From: Bacteroides zhangwenhongii
GTDB taxonomy: Bacteria > Bacteroidota > Bacteroidia > Bacteroidales > Bacteroidaceae
Assembly (NCBI RefSeq): GCF_009193325.2
Contig: NZ_CP059856.1
Span: 3,472,001 to 3,536,000 of the forward strand
DNA length: 64,000 nt
Direction of reading: 5' to 3'
Part shown: positions 53,848 through 63,358 of the stretch, in pieces
Numbering within the stretch: the stretch's first letter is position 1
Layout: each line of letters opens with the position of its first letter
Translations under genes and position numbers: made by a program
The notes under the pieces: generated by a model
Seen by the model: the letters and a program-made list of their open reading frames with translations, nothing else
What the model was told of the DNA's origin: nothing
Databases searched by the model: none

Positions 53848-55782
53848 TTAATTAAGCCCCGTAAACTTTACCGGCCAATAAACAGCATATCGTTCAAAAT
53901 GTATTTTATAAAATGGCTCCAACACCATGTTCTCAAATCCCTCCAATTTTATCCTAAAACTTAATGCATCTCCCGAGTTTGGCTCCACATAGGCAGGAAT
54001 CTGTTCTATAGGGATTTTCCAAGTTGGCACTTTGTCTAAATCTATTTTATTCATTGCTGTATTATTCATTTTTCCCAAAAAAGTAACGGGCAAATTCTCT
54101 TTACCCAAACGCCCTGCAAGTACATATGGACCATACAATAGTGCAATATATTGTTTGGACCCAATTAAATGCTCCACATATACATGTAGTGAAAATTGCA
54201 AAGTTATTACATTCTTCTTACCCCAAACCCGTTCAATGACCCAATATCCATCTTTATCAAGCAAAGGTTGATCTATTATCTTCCCGTTCACCATAAAGGA
54301 AACGTGATTAGTCCATTCAGGCTTACGGATACGAAGAGCCAATTTCTGTTTCTTCTTTAAAGTCAAAGTAAAATTCACCAAATCTGACTCTGGAAGATTA
54401 TTGTGTTGGATCAGTTCAAGTCCTTTTGCTTTCCATGAAAGAACAGAAGGAATAAACAAGTTCACTCTAACACTACTTTTCTCATGACTATATATAAATT
54501 TTCCAAGCTTAGCCGGACTTTCTAATCCCGTATGCCCACAGCACCAAAAAGAGCTATCACGGGAAGCATAAATACGATAATGTCCCGGACGCATTGAAGT
54601 AAAATAGCAACATGTACCTTCTATCGGATCATAAGCAGACAAAATATGGTTAAATAACACCCGTTCATAATAAGCAGCTTTAGAGGCGTCAGGATATTGG
54701 CTAAACAAAGATTCGGTTAAACGCAACATATTCACCGAGTTACAGGTCTCCGGACCTCCAATCTGAAGTATCCTCTCTCCAAACTCTTCTTTTTGGAAAA
54801 AATGTTCACCTGTACTGTTTCCTCCTATCACCCAAGTATGATTCTGTACCACAATCTTCCAAAAGTTTTCAGCTGCTAACAAAAAGCGCTGATCCCCTGT
54901 ATGCAAATAATATTTATGAAATCCTGTGAATTTTGGAATTTGTGTATTAGCATGCCAACCGAAAAGTATATCCTTACCTTCAGACAAAGGAACCCACATA
55001 GCACGATCATTTAAACGCCGAGCCCAATCAAGAAAACGTTTTTCTCCTGTCAACTCATAAATATCAACATAAGACTCATTTATAGAACCATGTTCACAAA
55101 TTAACAACTGTTGAATCTGTTCATCAGTAAGTTTATCAAGCACCATATACCCAAACCAATCTGCCAAACGAACAGAAATAGGCAATGCATCCTTTAGTTT
55201 ACACTGTGTATAAACAGACGAAAGCCCAAGTAACATTTTATTTATCAGATAAACAGGAGCCCAAACTCCATTCACTGTAGGGTTATTAGTATTTATCTTC
55301 CCTGATACAACCTCCTGAAACAACTCCCTACCATTTTTAATACCTAACAAAAATCCATCCTTTCCCGCTTTCTGGCATAATTTCAATTCTTCTAATATGT
55401 ATTTCAACCGTTGCAACAAATTATCATCGCCTGTTGATTGATACATCATGGATACGGACGAAAGATAGAATCCAAGAAATCCACCACGCAACGGGCCAGC
55501 TCCCCACACATCTTGAGACTCCCAGCCTGCATAAGGTGCTGCCTTGGGAGCAAGTCCTGCTTCTATACGATAGAAATGAAGCAAAGAGTCTGGATTTAAC
55601 CAAAGCAGATACTCCTTGCCTTTCTGCTGAAGGGTGCGAAAAGGGCTATCTAACAAACGAACCTCCTCAAACGGAAAATAAGTTGTTCCAAACGGAACAA
55701 CAACTGTTAACTGATTTTGGGCAGATGCTAATACACCTCCCAAAATCCATACAAACAACGCTATAAACAATCTCTTTGCCAT
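53848..55782 (-). CDS. GH127/GH146-type beta-L-arabinofuranosidase (DUF1680)
   Basis: A 644-residue secreted enzyme with a signal peptide ending near LASAQ. The catalytic domain is an alpha/alpha barrel (about 30-430) followed by beta domains. The signature residues are all there: Glu326 in NSTGEHF, Glu345 and Cys347 in GGPETCNS, and Cys414-Cys415 in FWCCGHTG. These correspond to the acid, zinc ligands and nucleophilic cysteine of HypBA1 (Glu322, Glu338, Cys340, Cys417, Cys418 from memory). It should release beta-L-arabinofuranose. GH146 members in Bacteroides act on RG-II or arabinan side chains, so the exact family is open. It follows the GH43 gene after 41 bases. Confidence 0.88.
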   Translation of the reverse strand: MAKRLFIALFVWILGGVLASAQNQLTVVVPFGTTYFPFEEVRLLDSPFRTLQQKGKEYLLWLNPDSLLHFYRIEAGLAPKAAPYAGWESQDVWGAGPLRGGFLGFYLSSVSMMYQSTGDDNLLQRLKYILEELKLCQKAGKDGFLLGIKNGRELFQEVVSGKINTNNPTVNGVWAPVYLINKMLLGLSSVYTQCKLKDALPISVRLADWFGYMVLDKLTDEQIQQLLICEHGSINESYVDIYELTGEKRFLDWARRLNDRAMWVPLSEGKDILFGWHANTQIPKFTGFHKYYLHTGDQRFLLAAENFWKIVVQNHTWVIGGNSTGEHFFQKEEFGERILQIGGPETCNSVNMLRLTESLFSQYPDASKAAYYERVLFNHILSAYDPIEGTCCYFTSMRPGHYRIYASRDSSFWCCGHTGLESPAKLGKFIYSHEKSSVRVNLFIPSVLSWKAKGLELIQHNNLPESDLVNFTLTLKKKQKLALRIRKPEWTNHVSFMVNGKIIDQPLLDKDGYWVIERVWGKKNVITLQFSLHVYVEHLIGSKQYIALLYGPYVLAGRLGKENLPVTFLGKMNNTAMNKIDLDKVPTWKIPIEQIPAYVEPNSGDALSFRIKLEGFENMVLEPFYKIHFERYAVYWPVKFTGLN

Positions 55783-55823
55783 TCTATTATGACTAATCCT
55801 ATTGTGATTATATAGGCTTACTA

Positions 55824-56816
55824 TTATAATTTCGGTTTTTTAGCCTCTGTAGAAGCTGAATTATTTTTCACGACAGGCCACCCTTTTTTCCAATTCACTC
55901 TATCTAGCAATAAAACTCTTCCATGGGGATTGGCAACACTCACACCATGATATAATATCCAATCATTACCAGCCTTATCAGTCACCAGTTCTGCATTGTG
56001 CCCTGTTCCCACAAAACTTTTATTTTTAGAAATTAATACTTCATGATTATTCTCCAACATTGTTTTACCTTGCTTATTAAGATAAGGTCCCCACAATGAT
56101 TTAGAACGCCCTACCACAGTCTGATATGTGCTTTTTAGCCCTTCACAACAGGTTCCGGTAGAAGCAAACATATAGTAATAACCGTTTTTCTTATGTATAT
56201 AGGTTCCTTCATATGCAGTTCCAGCAATTTGTTTTTTTTCTGCCCCCAATTTAACAGCTAAACCATCTTCTTTTAGTTCTACACCATAAATTCCACGAAA
56301 ACTTCCCCAAAAAAGATATTTTCTCCCATTGTCCTCAATATAAAAAGGGTCTATCGAATTTTGAACCCCAATTTCATTACTTCTAAACATCATCCCATGA
56401 TCTTTAAAAGGTCCTGCAGGACAATCTGCTGTAGCTACTCCAATACCACAAGTCCACTCCCCCCCCCAACGAGACATTGAATAATATAATACATATTTAT
56501 CTCCTATTTTATTAATATCCGGAGCCCAAAGATTTCCCTTAGGTTCAAAAGTTGGACGCGTTTCAGTAGTAAAAGCTGTACCGACAGACTCCCAATTCAC
56601 CAAATCCTTAGAACGGTGAATTGGAAGATTCCTAATATCCTCCGTCGCATAAAGATAAAAATATCCATCTTCCGCTTCAATAACTGTAGGATCTGGTAAG
56701 CTATAATTAACAACTGGATTTTTATAAGTCTTACTAGGTTCTCCTGCCATAAGCGAGATGCTTATGGCAATAAAAGCTTCCATCAACAACAATCTCTTCA
56801 TATATTTATTTTCCAT
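55824..56816 (-). CDS. GH43-type five-bladed beta-propeller glycosidase (arabinan-active type)
   Basis: A 330-residue secreted enzyme. The start may be ATG 56816 (overlapping the upstream stop by 11 bases) or ATG 56801, which gives the cleaner signal peptide MKRLLLMEAFIAISISLMAG. The three catalytic acids of GH43 can be seen: Asp42 in SLPDPTVIE, Asp156 in NSIDPFYIED and Glu203 in AYEGTYIHKK. Blade motifs: YFYLYATED, LWAPDINKIGDKYVLYYS, YYMFASTG. The compact single-domain form and the final HGVSVANPHGRVLLLDRVNW are like arabinanases and arabinofuranosidases of GH43. Arabinose-containing glycan is thus the best guess for PUL 2, in line with the GH127/146 gene beside it. Confidence 0.9.
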   Translation of the reverse strand: MENKYMKRLLLMEAFIAISISLMAGEPSKTYKNPVVNYSLPDPTVIEAEDGYFYLYATEDIRNLPIHRSKDLVNWESVGTAFTTETRPTFEPKGNLWAPDINKIGDKYVLYYSMSRWGGEWTCGIGVATADCPAGPFKDHGMMFRSNEIGVQNSIDPFYIEDNGRKYLFWGSFRGIYGVELKEDGLAVKLGAEKKQIAGTAYEGTYIHKKNGYYYMFASTGTCCEGLKSTYQTVVGRSKSLWGPYLNKQGKTMLENNHEVLISKNKSFVGTGHNAELVTDKAGNDWILYHGVSVANPHGRVLLLDRVNWKKGWPVVKNNSASTEAKKPKL

Positions 56817-58116
56817 GTTTCGTATGGTTAGTACCTTTCCCTAAAGCCTCTGCCAACGCATCCAACATACCATAGCCAAAGCGATTGTCCGGCAGCAAAT
56901 AATGCCCTTCAGACCACTCATTAAAGCAGGCAATAGTCAAGATACGAGGAACCTCCGGATGTTTGTTCAAATATACAAAAGAAGACTGTACAAATGCTTT
57001 AAAAGATGCTGGATTCTCATTTTTAAAGATAGTACATGCAGGCCATTGACTACGATTCGGCTTTTCCGGACGATTGTTCGGAGCAATGTATCTCGGAGTA
57101 GAATCCCATCCCGGAGCCACAGCCGGAACATAAGGAATATCAAATTGCCCGTGATGCTCATCCCATAGTTTGAAAGCAACATCAGCTGCCACAGTACCAT
57201 AATCTGGCAGCTCGACCTCTTTTGGTTGAAAACGTCCAGCAATCCAGTCCATCGGATTGTAAGATCCTACGGTACTATAACCTTCTTCTTTCATATTTCC
57301 ACAGCTAAAACCTGTAACATGGAAATGCAACCCCTTATGACCCATTTTTTTTGCATAGTCTGTCAATTCTGCGAATAATTGTTTTACTCCCGCAACTCCT
57401 AATTTAGTCTCCAAACGACGAGCATCCCAAATGCAAATCACCGGTTTTCCGTCTATTTTCCAATAATTATCCAAATGACAATAACGAGAAATCATATAAG
57501 AAAGACTTTTCCAACATTCTTCCTTTGAGAAATCAGGAGCATCATAACTAGGAGGATATGCATTACTCCCGTCAGTACGTTTCGTAGGATACAGCACATA
57601 CCAAGGGTGGTTAGTCCACATACAGGCAAATTTCACGTCTTTTGCATTATTGGCCTCCAAAAAGCCATTTTCCAAAGCTTCATGTAGGCATGGCTTACCA
57701 TCATACCAATACCAATCCCAAATAAGCACATCAATCCCACTTTGCTTACAAAGTTTATTATAAGTTTCCCAAGTCGAAGGTTTACTCTCATCCAATTCTC
57801 CCAACAAAGGAGTACGTGGCTGCTGATGTCCCTCAAACCAAGGACGTGCACTTCTAATTAAATTATATTCCGTCCATCCTTGGGAATATATCTTATTATG
57901 TAACGCAGAAGGATGATAATTCGGGAAAGCGTATGCCGCAACAGTCAATCCTTCCGGTTTCTTTAACAAGGCCGGATTTCCTGCAAGTGTTTCCAAATCA
58001 TCCGGCAAACGATTTACTTTTTCTTTTCCTTTTTTTTGAGCATAGGCAGGTACTAATCCTATTATTAACAGGAAAACGACCCATTTTCCTATGCGACTTA
58101 ATAGCTGATACTTCAT
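56806..58116 (-). CDS. GH99-like / WbsX-domain secreted protein
   Basis: A 436-residue exported protein with a signal peptide ending near PAYAQ. The barrel part resembles the WbsX (Glyco_tran_WbsX, GH99-like) family: VAAYAFPNYHPSALHNKIYSQGWTEYNLIRSA split as a Y-x-F-P-x-Y-H-P motif, GIDVLIWDWYWYDGKPCLHEALE, GKPVICIWDARRL, and near the end ACFNEWSEG (Glu400 or Glu403). Members in PULs are thought to be endo-acting glycosidases or to be inactive relatives; WbsX itself is named from O-antigen clusters. The stop overlaps the GH43 start by 11 bases. It follows the palindrome at 58214-58259 after the susD gene. Confidence 0.78.
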   Translation of the reverse strand: MKYQLLSRIGKWVVFLLIIGLVPAYAQKKGKEKVNRLPDDLETLAGNPALLKKPEGLTVAAYAFPNYHPSALHNKIYSQGWTEYNLIRSARPWFEGHQQPRTPLLGELDESKPSTWETYNKLCKQSGIDVLIWDWYWYDGKPCLHEALENGFLEANNAKDVKFACMWTNHPWYVLYPTKRTDGSNAYPPSYDAPDFSKEECWKSLSYMISRYCHLDNYWKIDGKPVICIWDARRLETKLGVAGVKQLFAELTDYAKKMGHKGLHFHVTGFSCGNMKEEGYSTVGSYNPMDWIAGRFQPKEVELPDYGTVAADVAFKLWDEHHGQFDIPYVPAVAPGWDSTPRYIAPNNRPEKPNRSQWPACTIFKNENPASFKAFVQSSFVYLNKHPEVPRILTIACFNEWSEGHYLLPDNRFGYGMLDALAEALGKGTNHTKHGK

Positions 58117-58213
58117 TGTTTCTAGGTATTATTTAGTTTTAAATTATCTAACACAAAGATAGACACATTTGAATGTATACAATAAAATAAATATCCCAAT
58201 AAATGGAAGAAAC

Positions 58214-58259
58214 GTCTCAATAAACGGACCTTGAATATTCAAGGTCCGTTTATTGAGAC
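58214..58259. repeat. Perfect 46-base palindrome between susD and the enzyme genes of PUL 2
   Basis: GTCTCAATAAACGGACCTTG and its exact complement meet around GAATATTC, with no spacer. It starts 10 bases after the susD stop. There is no run of T after it on the minus strand (GTTTCTTCC), so it looks like a processing, stability or attenuation hairpin more than a full terminator. The inner ATAAACGG is shared with the hairpin at 49538-49600. Confidence 0.8.
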
Positions 58260-58268
58260 AAATTACTA

Positions 58269-60062
58269 TTATTCTACTGGAATATTATCTTCTGCACCAA
58301 AATAACCGATATTTTGGTTAATACGTCCCTGAGTATTTGAAGTTATGGCCGTTAGAGGAACTGGCCAAAGCACATGGTAAGGTTTCATAATGAAAGCATT
58401 TGTAGAATAAAAATATTCTTCTGCGAAGAAATTATTCTTTTCCATAATACGATCATAATACCAGTTCTTCTCTGAGAAATTACCTAAGGAATAACCGTCC
58501 TGACCTAGCTGCGCTTTAAGGAAAGCAATACGAGTTAATTCCACTTTACGATGTTCTTCAATGTATAATTCTCTTGCCCTTTCATCCAATATATCGTCCA
58601 AAGTAACAGATGGCAGTTCCGGAGCTTTGGCACGACGGCGAATTTCATTCACATCTTCTTTTGCCAACGGTAAATTACCCAACCAATAATAGGCTTCCGC
58701 CCTCATCAAATACGTTTCAGCCAAACGAAATACATAAGTATCAGTAAAGCCTCCGGTAGGAGTTTTACCCACATTAATATCATCTTTATAAATTAATGTT
58801 TTAACTGTTGGAAAAGAAAAATAACAACGCATTGTATCACTTACAAATGCCCGCTCAATAGGCTTCCCGAAATATTCTTCACTACCACCTTTGGAAGCCG
58901 GGCGATTATATGTAAGTCTAGAAATGTTAAACCAATTGTTATCATTATGTCTTATATCATTTCCGCATTTACCCCAAATAGCATACTGAGAATAGTTTGT
59001 CGGACGGATCTTTGCAATACCACGTCCTAATTTTTCTACCCATTCATATCCTTCATAAGGACCTGCATCATACGTAGTACCCTGTTTGCCATCAGGAGTC
59101 TTCACTGCTGCACCATTACACCAATAAGGAACAAAATTACGCATACGTGCTGACCCTTTAGGAGCGACATTACCCTCTATACCATATCTTTCCTGAACAA
59201 CAAAAATTGCCTCCTTATTTTCAGATGCACTTATATTATCCTCCTGAAACAAATCATTGAAAACATCCAAACTTGCATCAGAAGCATTCACACCAAATCT
59301 TTCTTTCATCAAATGCAACCCATAATCATTGATACATCTAGTTGTCGCATCCACAGCAAATTGGAAATCACCTGTACAAAGATATATTTTTGCTAATAAA
59401 TGTTCACCGGCAGCTCTGCTTACACAACCAGGCTGTACGTTTTTGGGAAGCCATTTTACAGCAAATTCCATATCAGTTTTCATTTGTTGCAGGATTTTCA
59501 TTCTGGAAGTTGAATAAAAATCCAACTTTGGTCCTGTCACCTCTTCTAATAACAAAGGTACGTCTCCCCATTGATTAACTAACAAATAATACCAATATGC
59601 TCTATGAAAATACCCTTCTGCCAACAACTGATTCTTATCATCCTCATTATCTATATTTGATTTAGGAACACGACTAATCAGTGTATTAGCATATTTTATA
59701 CCATTCCAAGCTAAATCCCAATAACGAAGATGTAAGGCCATATTAGTGGTAGGAGTAAGTTGAGTTTCCAGATTATGAATTTCCTTCACCTCCGGAGCTC
59801 CCATTACTGATATATCCGACCAAGCATATTCATAAACCAAGGGTGTTTCACAATAACCTGCATTAAAAGCATCACCAAACCACTCCCATTTTATCTGTTT
59901 ACGAGAAGTAATAAGTAAGGCTTCAAGCCCTTCTTTATCCATAAATGTATTTTCCGGAGCGAAAAACGATAATGGTTCAGGATCAAGATCAACACATGAT
60001 GACAGATTTACAACCAATAAAGAAGCTGTCAAACATTTAATTATATTTTTCATTGTTTTCAT
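58269..60062 (-). CDS. SusD/RagB family outer-membrane lipoprotein (PUL 2)
   Basis: A 597-residue lipoprotein with lipobox LSSC followed by VDLDPEPLSFFAPENTF, the common SusD start. Helical repeats: YANTLISRVPKSN, LLAEGYFHRAYWYYLLVNQWGDVPLL, AAGEHLLAKIYLCTG. The C-terminal SusD part has RLAETYLMRAEAYYWLGNLPLAKEDVNEIRRRA (broken by turns), ERARELYIEEHRKVELTRIAF and the ending WPVPLTAITSNTQGRINQNIGY. It pairs with the SusC encoded 27 bases upstream, caps its channel and binds the target glycan. It is of standard length. Confidence 0.95.
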   Translation of the reverse strand: MKTMKNIIKCLTASLLVVNLSSCVDLDPEPLSFFAPENTFMDKEGLEALLITSRKQIKWEWFGDAFNAGYCETPLVYEYAWSDISVMGAPEVKEIHNLETQLTPTTNMALHLRYWDLAWNGIKYANTLISRVPKSNIDNEDDKNQLLAEGYFHRAYWYYLLVNQWGDVPLLLEEVTGPKLDFYSTSRMKILQQMKTDMEFAVKWLPKNVQPGCVSRAAGEHLLAKIYLCTGDFQFAVDATTRCINDYGLHLMKERFGVNASDASLDVFNDLFQEDNISASENKEAIFVVQERYGIEGNVAPKGSARMRNFVPYWCNGAAVKTPDGKQGTTYDAGPYEGYEWVEKLGRGIAKIRPTNYSQYAIWGKCGNDIRHNDNNWFNISRLTYNRPASKGGSEEYFGKPIERAFVSDTMRCYFSFPTVKTLIYKDDINVGKTPTGGFTDTYVFRLAETYLMRAEAYYWLGNLPLAKEDVNEIRRRAKAPELPSVTLDDILDERARELYIEEHRKVELTRIAFLKAQLGQDGYSLGNFSEKNWYYDRIMEKNNFFAEEYFYSTNAFIMKPYHVLWPVPLTAITSNTQGRINQNIGYFGAEDNIPVE

Positions 60063-60089
60063 CTGAATATTTTTCTTCTATTTTATAAA

Positions 60090-63000
60090 TTACAAAGTCA
60101 CATTTACACCCAATGTCCAAATACGGGGGCAAGTACCCATATTCTCCGGATCGTAATAATTCCATTTAGTCAGAACGAACGCATTATCCACATTCAAGCT
60201 AACTTTGAGATTCTCAATAGAGAATTTTTTCAAGAAAGTTTTCGGAAATGTATAAGCCAACGAAATATTTTGCATTTTCACATAATCCCTCTTCTTAAAA
60301 ATCAAAACACTCGGATTACCACAGTTAGCTCCCAAACGGGCATATTCCGTACTTGGATTCCAAGGTGTCCAGTATTCAGTCATAATAGAATTCGAACGAT
60401 CGAAAAAACGATTATCTTCATTTCTTGCTAAATTATCTTCTCCCAGAAAGTTGAATTCTCCACGAAGCACAAATGAGAAGTCCAAGCAGTTGAATAATCT
60501 CAAATCACTCCGCAATGACATACGATAACGCGGTGTTCTCGAACCTAACCAAACTTTATCTTTCTCTGTAATCTGACCATCATTATCTAAATCAAGCAAT
60601 TTAGGATCTCCAGGCTGTTTCCCATATTTTTTAGCTTCCTCCTCTTCACCCAATTGCCAAATACCATTCCATTTATAATAATAGATATCCTTGATGCCAT
60701 GCCCAATATACCATCCATTCTGAACATCGTCATCTTCACGTTGACCGATTACATTACCATCTTCATCCTTCACATCAACCATATTACCATACAAATGCTT
60801 GATTGTATTCTTATTAGTAGAATAGATGAATGTAGTAGTCCAGTATACTTTTTTCGGAATATTCAAATTAACACTTGTCAAAGTCAGTTCCAGTCCTTTA
60901 TTATCCACCTGTCCCAAATTGGCAATCACACTATTATACCCCACAATAGTAGGCAATGAACGATCGACAATCAAATCAGAGGTTTTGTTATAATACAAAT
61001 CTAATATACCACTCAAACGCCCTTTAAACAATCCAAAATCTAGCCCTAGATTCATGGCACGTGTTCTCTCCCATTTCAGCTTATTATTAGACAGATTATC
61101 CGTCCATACCCCTTTCACTGGTTTCCCATCAATAATCATATCCGTTACATTCAATTTAGAAAGAGCAGCATAACGTCCGATGTCTCTATTACCATTTTCC
61201 CCCCAAGAAAAACGAAGTTTCAAATTATCAACAACCTTCAGATTTTTAATGAAAGATTCTTCTGACATACGCCATCCCAATGCGAATGCAGGATAAGTGC
61301 CATAAGGATTCTCTATACCAAAAGCGGAAAAACCATCTCTACGTACAGAAGCAGTTAACAGATAACGATCCATCAATGAATAATTCAAACGTCCTAATAG
61401 GGCATTACCAGTTTGCACTTCATCATTCGTCTTAATAACAGGATTAATACCTGCATGCAAATTATGAAATCCTAAAACCCCGCTAGGAACAAAACCTGAA
61501 TTAGAGGCTACCGTATTCCAAAACTGATACTTTTCAGCACTATATACAAAAGTCGCATCAATCGTATGAATGTCAGCAATCGTATAATTCCATTTTAACA
61601 TATTATCGACAACCCATTCGTAATCAGAATATTCATCACGTTCAGCCTCACCACCTTTAGAAATACTAGGTTTATCATCTGACTTATAATAATATTGTTT
61701 TCTCCAACCATATCGAACATTAAAGTTTGTTTGCCAACTAAATCCGTAAGGAAGGGTTAGCTTTCCATAAATGGTAGAATTCAATGTCTGTGTTTTATAG
61801 AATTTTTTGTCAACTGAACCTGCCAACAAAGGATTTACAATTCTAGCATCATCTGTCGGGTACTTTTTCAAACTACCATCTTCTTCATACATACTAGCGT
61901 AAGGACTCATCACATCTGCATTTCCCGTATCTGCTACAATATCTTTATTTCCTCTATCTGCAAACTGAGCAGCCAAACCAACCTTCAACCATTTGGTTAT
62001 ATCCGTATCTAAATTAACACGAGCTCTCACTGTTTGGAAACTGTCACCCACTTTATAACCTTCATTATTCGTATACCCCAAAGATGCATAATAATTAGTT
62101 CTTGACGACTTTCCCGAAATAGACATATTATAGTCTTGTCGTAACCCTGAACGATAAACATGGTCTCGCCAATCTACAACCTTTCCTTGCTTATAGTTCT
62201 GAATTTCCACATTAGACAATTGAAGACGAGTTAACCAAGTCTCCACATAATCACCGGAAAAAGAAGGATCGTAAGAAGCCCACTGATCCATATCCACTCC
62301 ATCCGGTAAGTTGTAAGGATTATCATAATAGCCTACACCTTTCTGATTTGCACTTGGTTTAAAATAATCTAAGGTTTTCCAGTAGTCAGCACGTCTTTGT
62401 ATATATTGTTCTGGTGTAGGAAGATCTGGAATATCCAATAAAGTAGTTACACCTACCTTTGCACTAAGATTAATAACAGGCTTCTCAGTCTTTCCCCTTT
62501 TGGTATTGATCATAATAACTCCTGCGGATCCCTTAGAGCCATAAACGGCCGTAGAACTAGCATCTTTCAGAACATCCATGCTCTCAATATCATTAGGATT
62601 AATATCACTAATATTACCATAATAAATATTACCGTCTAAAACTATCAAAGGAGAAGTAGAAGCCTTCAAAGAAGCAGGTCCACGTACCTCAATTGAGCCT
62701 CCTCCTGAAGCATTATTATCCACACTAATATTTACACCCGCAATATTACCTTTAAGAAAATCAACAGCGTTAGTGGCAACCTTAGTATCCAATACTTCAC
62801 TTCCAATATGTGCTACAGACCCTGTCACATCTTTCTTTTTCATTGTACCATAGCCTACTACTACGACTTCGTCAAGCAACTCTGTATCTTCAAGTAGTAT
62901 AACATCTAGTTTAGTTACATTAGCATCAATATCTTTCTCTATTGTCTTATAACCAACAAAAGAAAATACCAAAGTAGCCTTCTTACGGGGGATCTTTAAC

Positions 63001-63206
63001 GAATATTCTCCATCCATATTAGAGATTGTACCCAAAGTTGCATCACCTTTAACAACAACATTCACTCCAATCAGAGGCTCATTCGAAGCATCTTTTACAG
63101 TTCCAACGACATTTCGAGTCGATTGTGCCTGAATATACACCGTAGAAATTAGGAATAATAAAAGCAACCTAATCCTAGCATTAATTTTTTTGTAGTTTTT
63201 TTTCAT
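60090..63206 (-). CDS. SusC/RagA TonB-dependent transporter (PUL 2)
   Basis: I start at ATG 63206 (MKKNYKKINARIRLLLLF, signal peptide ending near YIQAQ, 1038 residues). The longer frame to 63326 adds 40 residues that lack a signal and cross the promoter region. Domains: carboxypeptidase-regulatory-like (about 30-115, GTVKDASNEPLIGVNVVV), plug from LDEVVVVGYGTMKKKDVTGS with SKGSAGVIMINTKRG, then the barrel, ending GVNVTL. Unlike the PUL 1 SusC it has no STN domain, so it should not signal through a FecR protein; control by a hybrid two-component sensor or SusR-like regulator outside the window is more likely. It imports the PUL 2 oligosaccharide. Confidence 0.95.
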   Translation of the reverse strand: MKKNYKKINARIRLLLLFLISTVYIQAQSTRNVVGTVKDASNEPLIGVNVVVKGDATLGTISNMDGEYSLKIPRKKATLVFSFVGYKTIEKDIDANVTKLDVILLEDTELLDEVVVVGYGTMKKKDVTGSVAHIGSEVLDTKVATNAVDFLKGNIAGVNISVDNNASGGGSIEVRGPASLKASTSPLIVLDGNIYYGNISDINPNDIESMDVLKDASSTAVYGSKGSAGVIMINTKRGKTEKPVINLSAKVGVTTLLDIPDLPTPEQYIQRRADYWKTLDYFKPSANQKGVGYYDNPYNLPDGVDMDQWASYDPSFSGDYVETWLTRLQLSNVEIQNYKQGKVVDWRDHVYRSGLRQDYNMSISGKSSRTNYYASLGYTNNEGYKVGDSFQTVRARVNLDTDITKWLKVGLAAQFADRGNKDIVADTGNADVMSPYASMYEEDGSLKKYPTDDARIVNPLLAGSVDKKFYKTQTLNSTIYGKLTLPYGFSWQTNFNVRYGWRKQYYYKSDDKPSISKGGEAERDEYSDYEWVVDNMLKWNYTIADIHTIDATFVYSAEKYQFWNTVASNSGFVPSGVLGFHNLHAGINPVIKTNDEVQTGNALLGRLNYSLMDRYLLTASVRRDGFSAFGIENPYGTYPAFALGWRMSEESFIKNLKVVDNLKLRFSWGENGNRDIGRYAALSKLNVTDMIIDGKPVKGVWTDNLSNNKLKWERTRAMNLGLDFGLFKGRLSGILDLYYNKTSDLIVDRSLPTIVGYNSVIANLGQVDNKGLELTLTSVNLNIPKKVYWTTTFIYSTNKNTIKHLYGNMVDVKDEDGNVIGQREDDDVQNGWYIGHGIKDIYYYKWNGIWQLGEEEEAKKYGKQPGDPKLLDLDNDGQITEKDKVWLGSRTPRYRMSLRSDLRLFNCLDFSFVLRGEFNFLGEDNLARNEDNRFFDRSNSIMTEYWTPWNPSTEYARLGANCGNPSVLIFKKRDYVKMQNISLAYTFPKTFLKKFSIENLKVSLNVDNAFVLTKWNYYDPENMGTCPRIWTLGVNVTL

Positions 63207-63259
63207 GATATTAACTAAATTAGTGGTTAATTTAAAAACAAACATCCTTTTAGTGAAAG

Positions 63260-63267
63260 CAAAATTA
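63260..63267 (-). promoter_or_regulatory. Putative -7 box of the PUL 2 susC
   Basis: TAATTTTG on the minus strand fits TAnnTTTG, 54 bases before the chosen susC ATG. A TTTG at 63287-63284 is spaced 16 bases away, shorter than usual. It supports the downstream start codon. Confidence 0.4.
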
Positions 63268-63358
63268 GGTAAGATAATCATAACAAAGTAAAACATATGT
63301 CTCGGAAAAGCACAAATGCGTCCCAAATTAACGCCATAATAAAATAAGGAATAGAATT

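Noticed and set aside
63207..63326. 40-residue N-terminal extension of the PUL 2 SusC
   Set aside because: The signal peptide begins at the ATG at 63206, and a -7-like box lies inside the extension.
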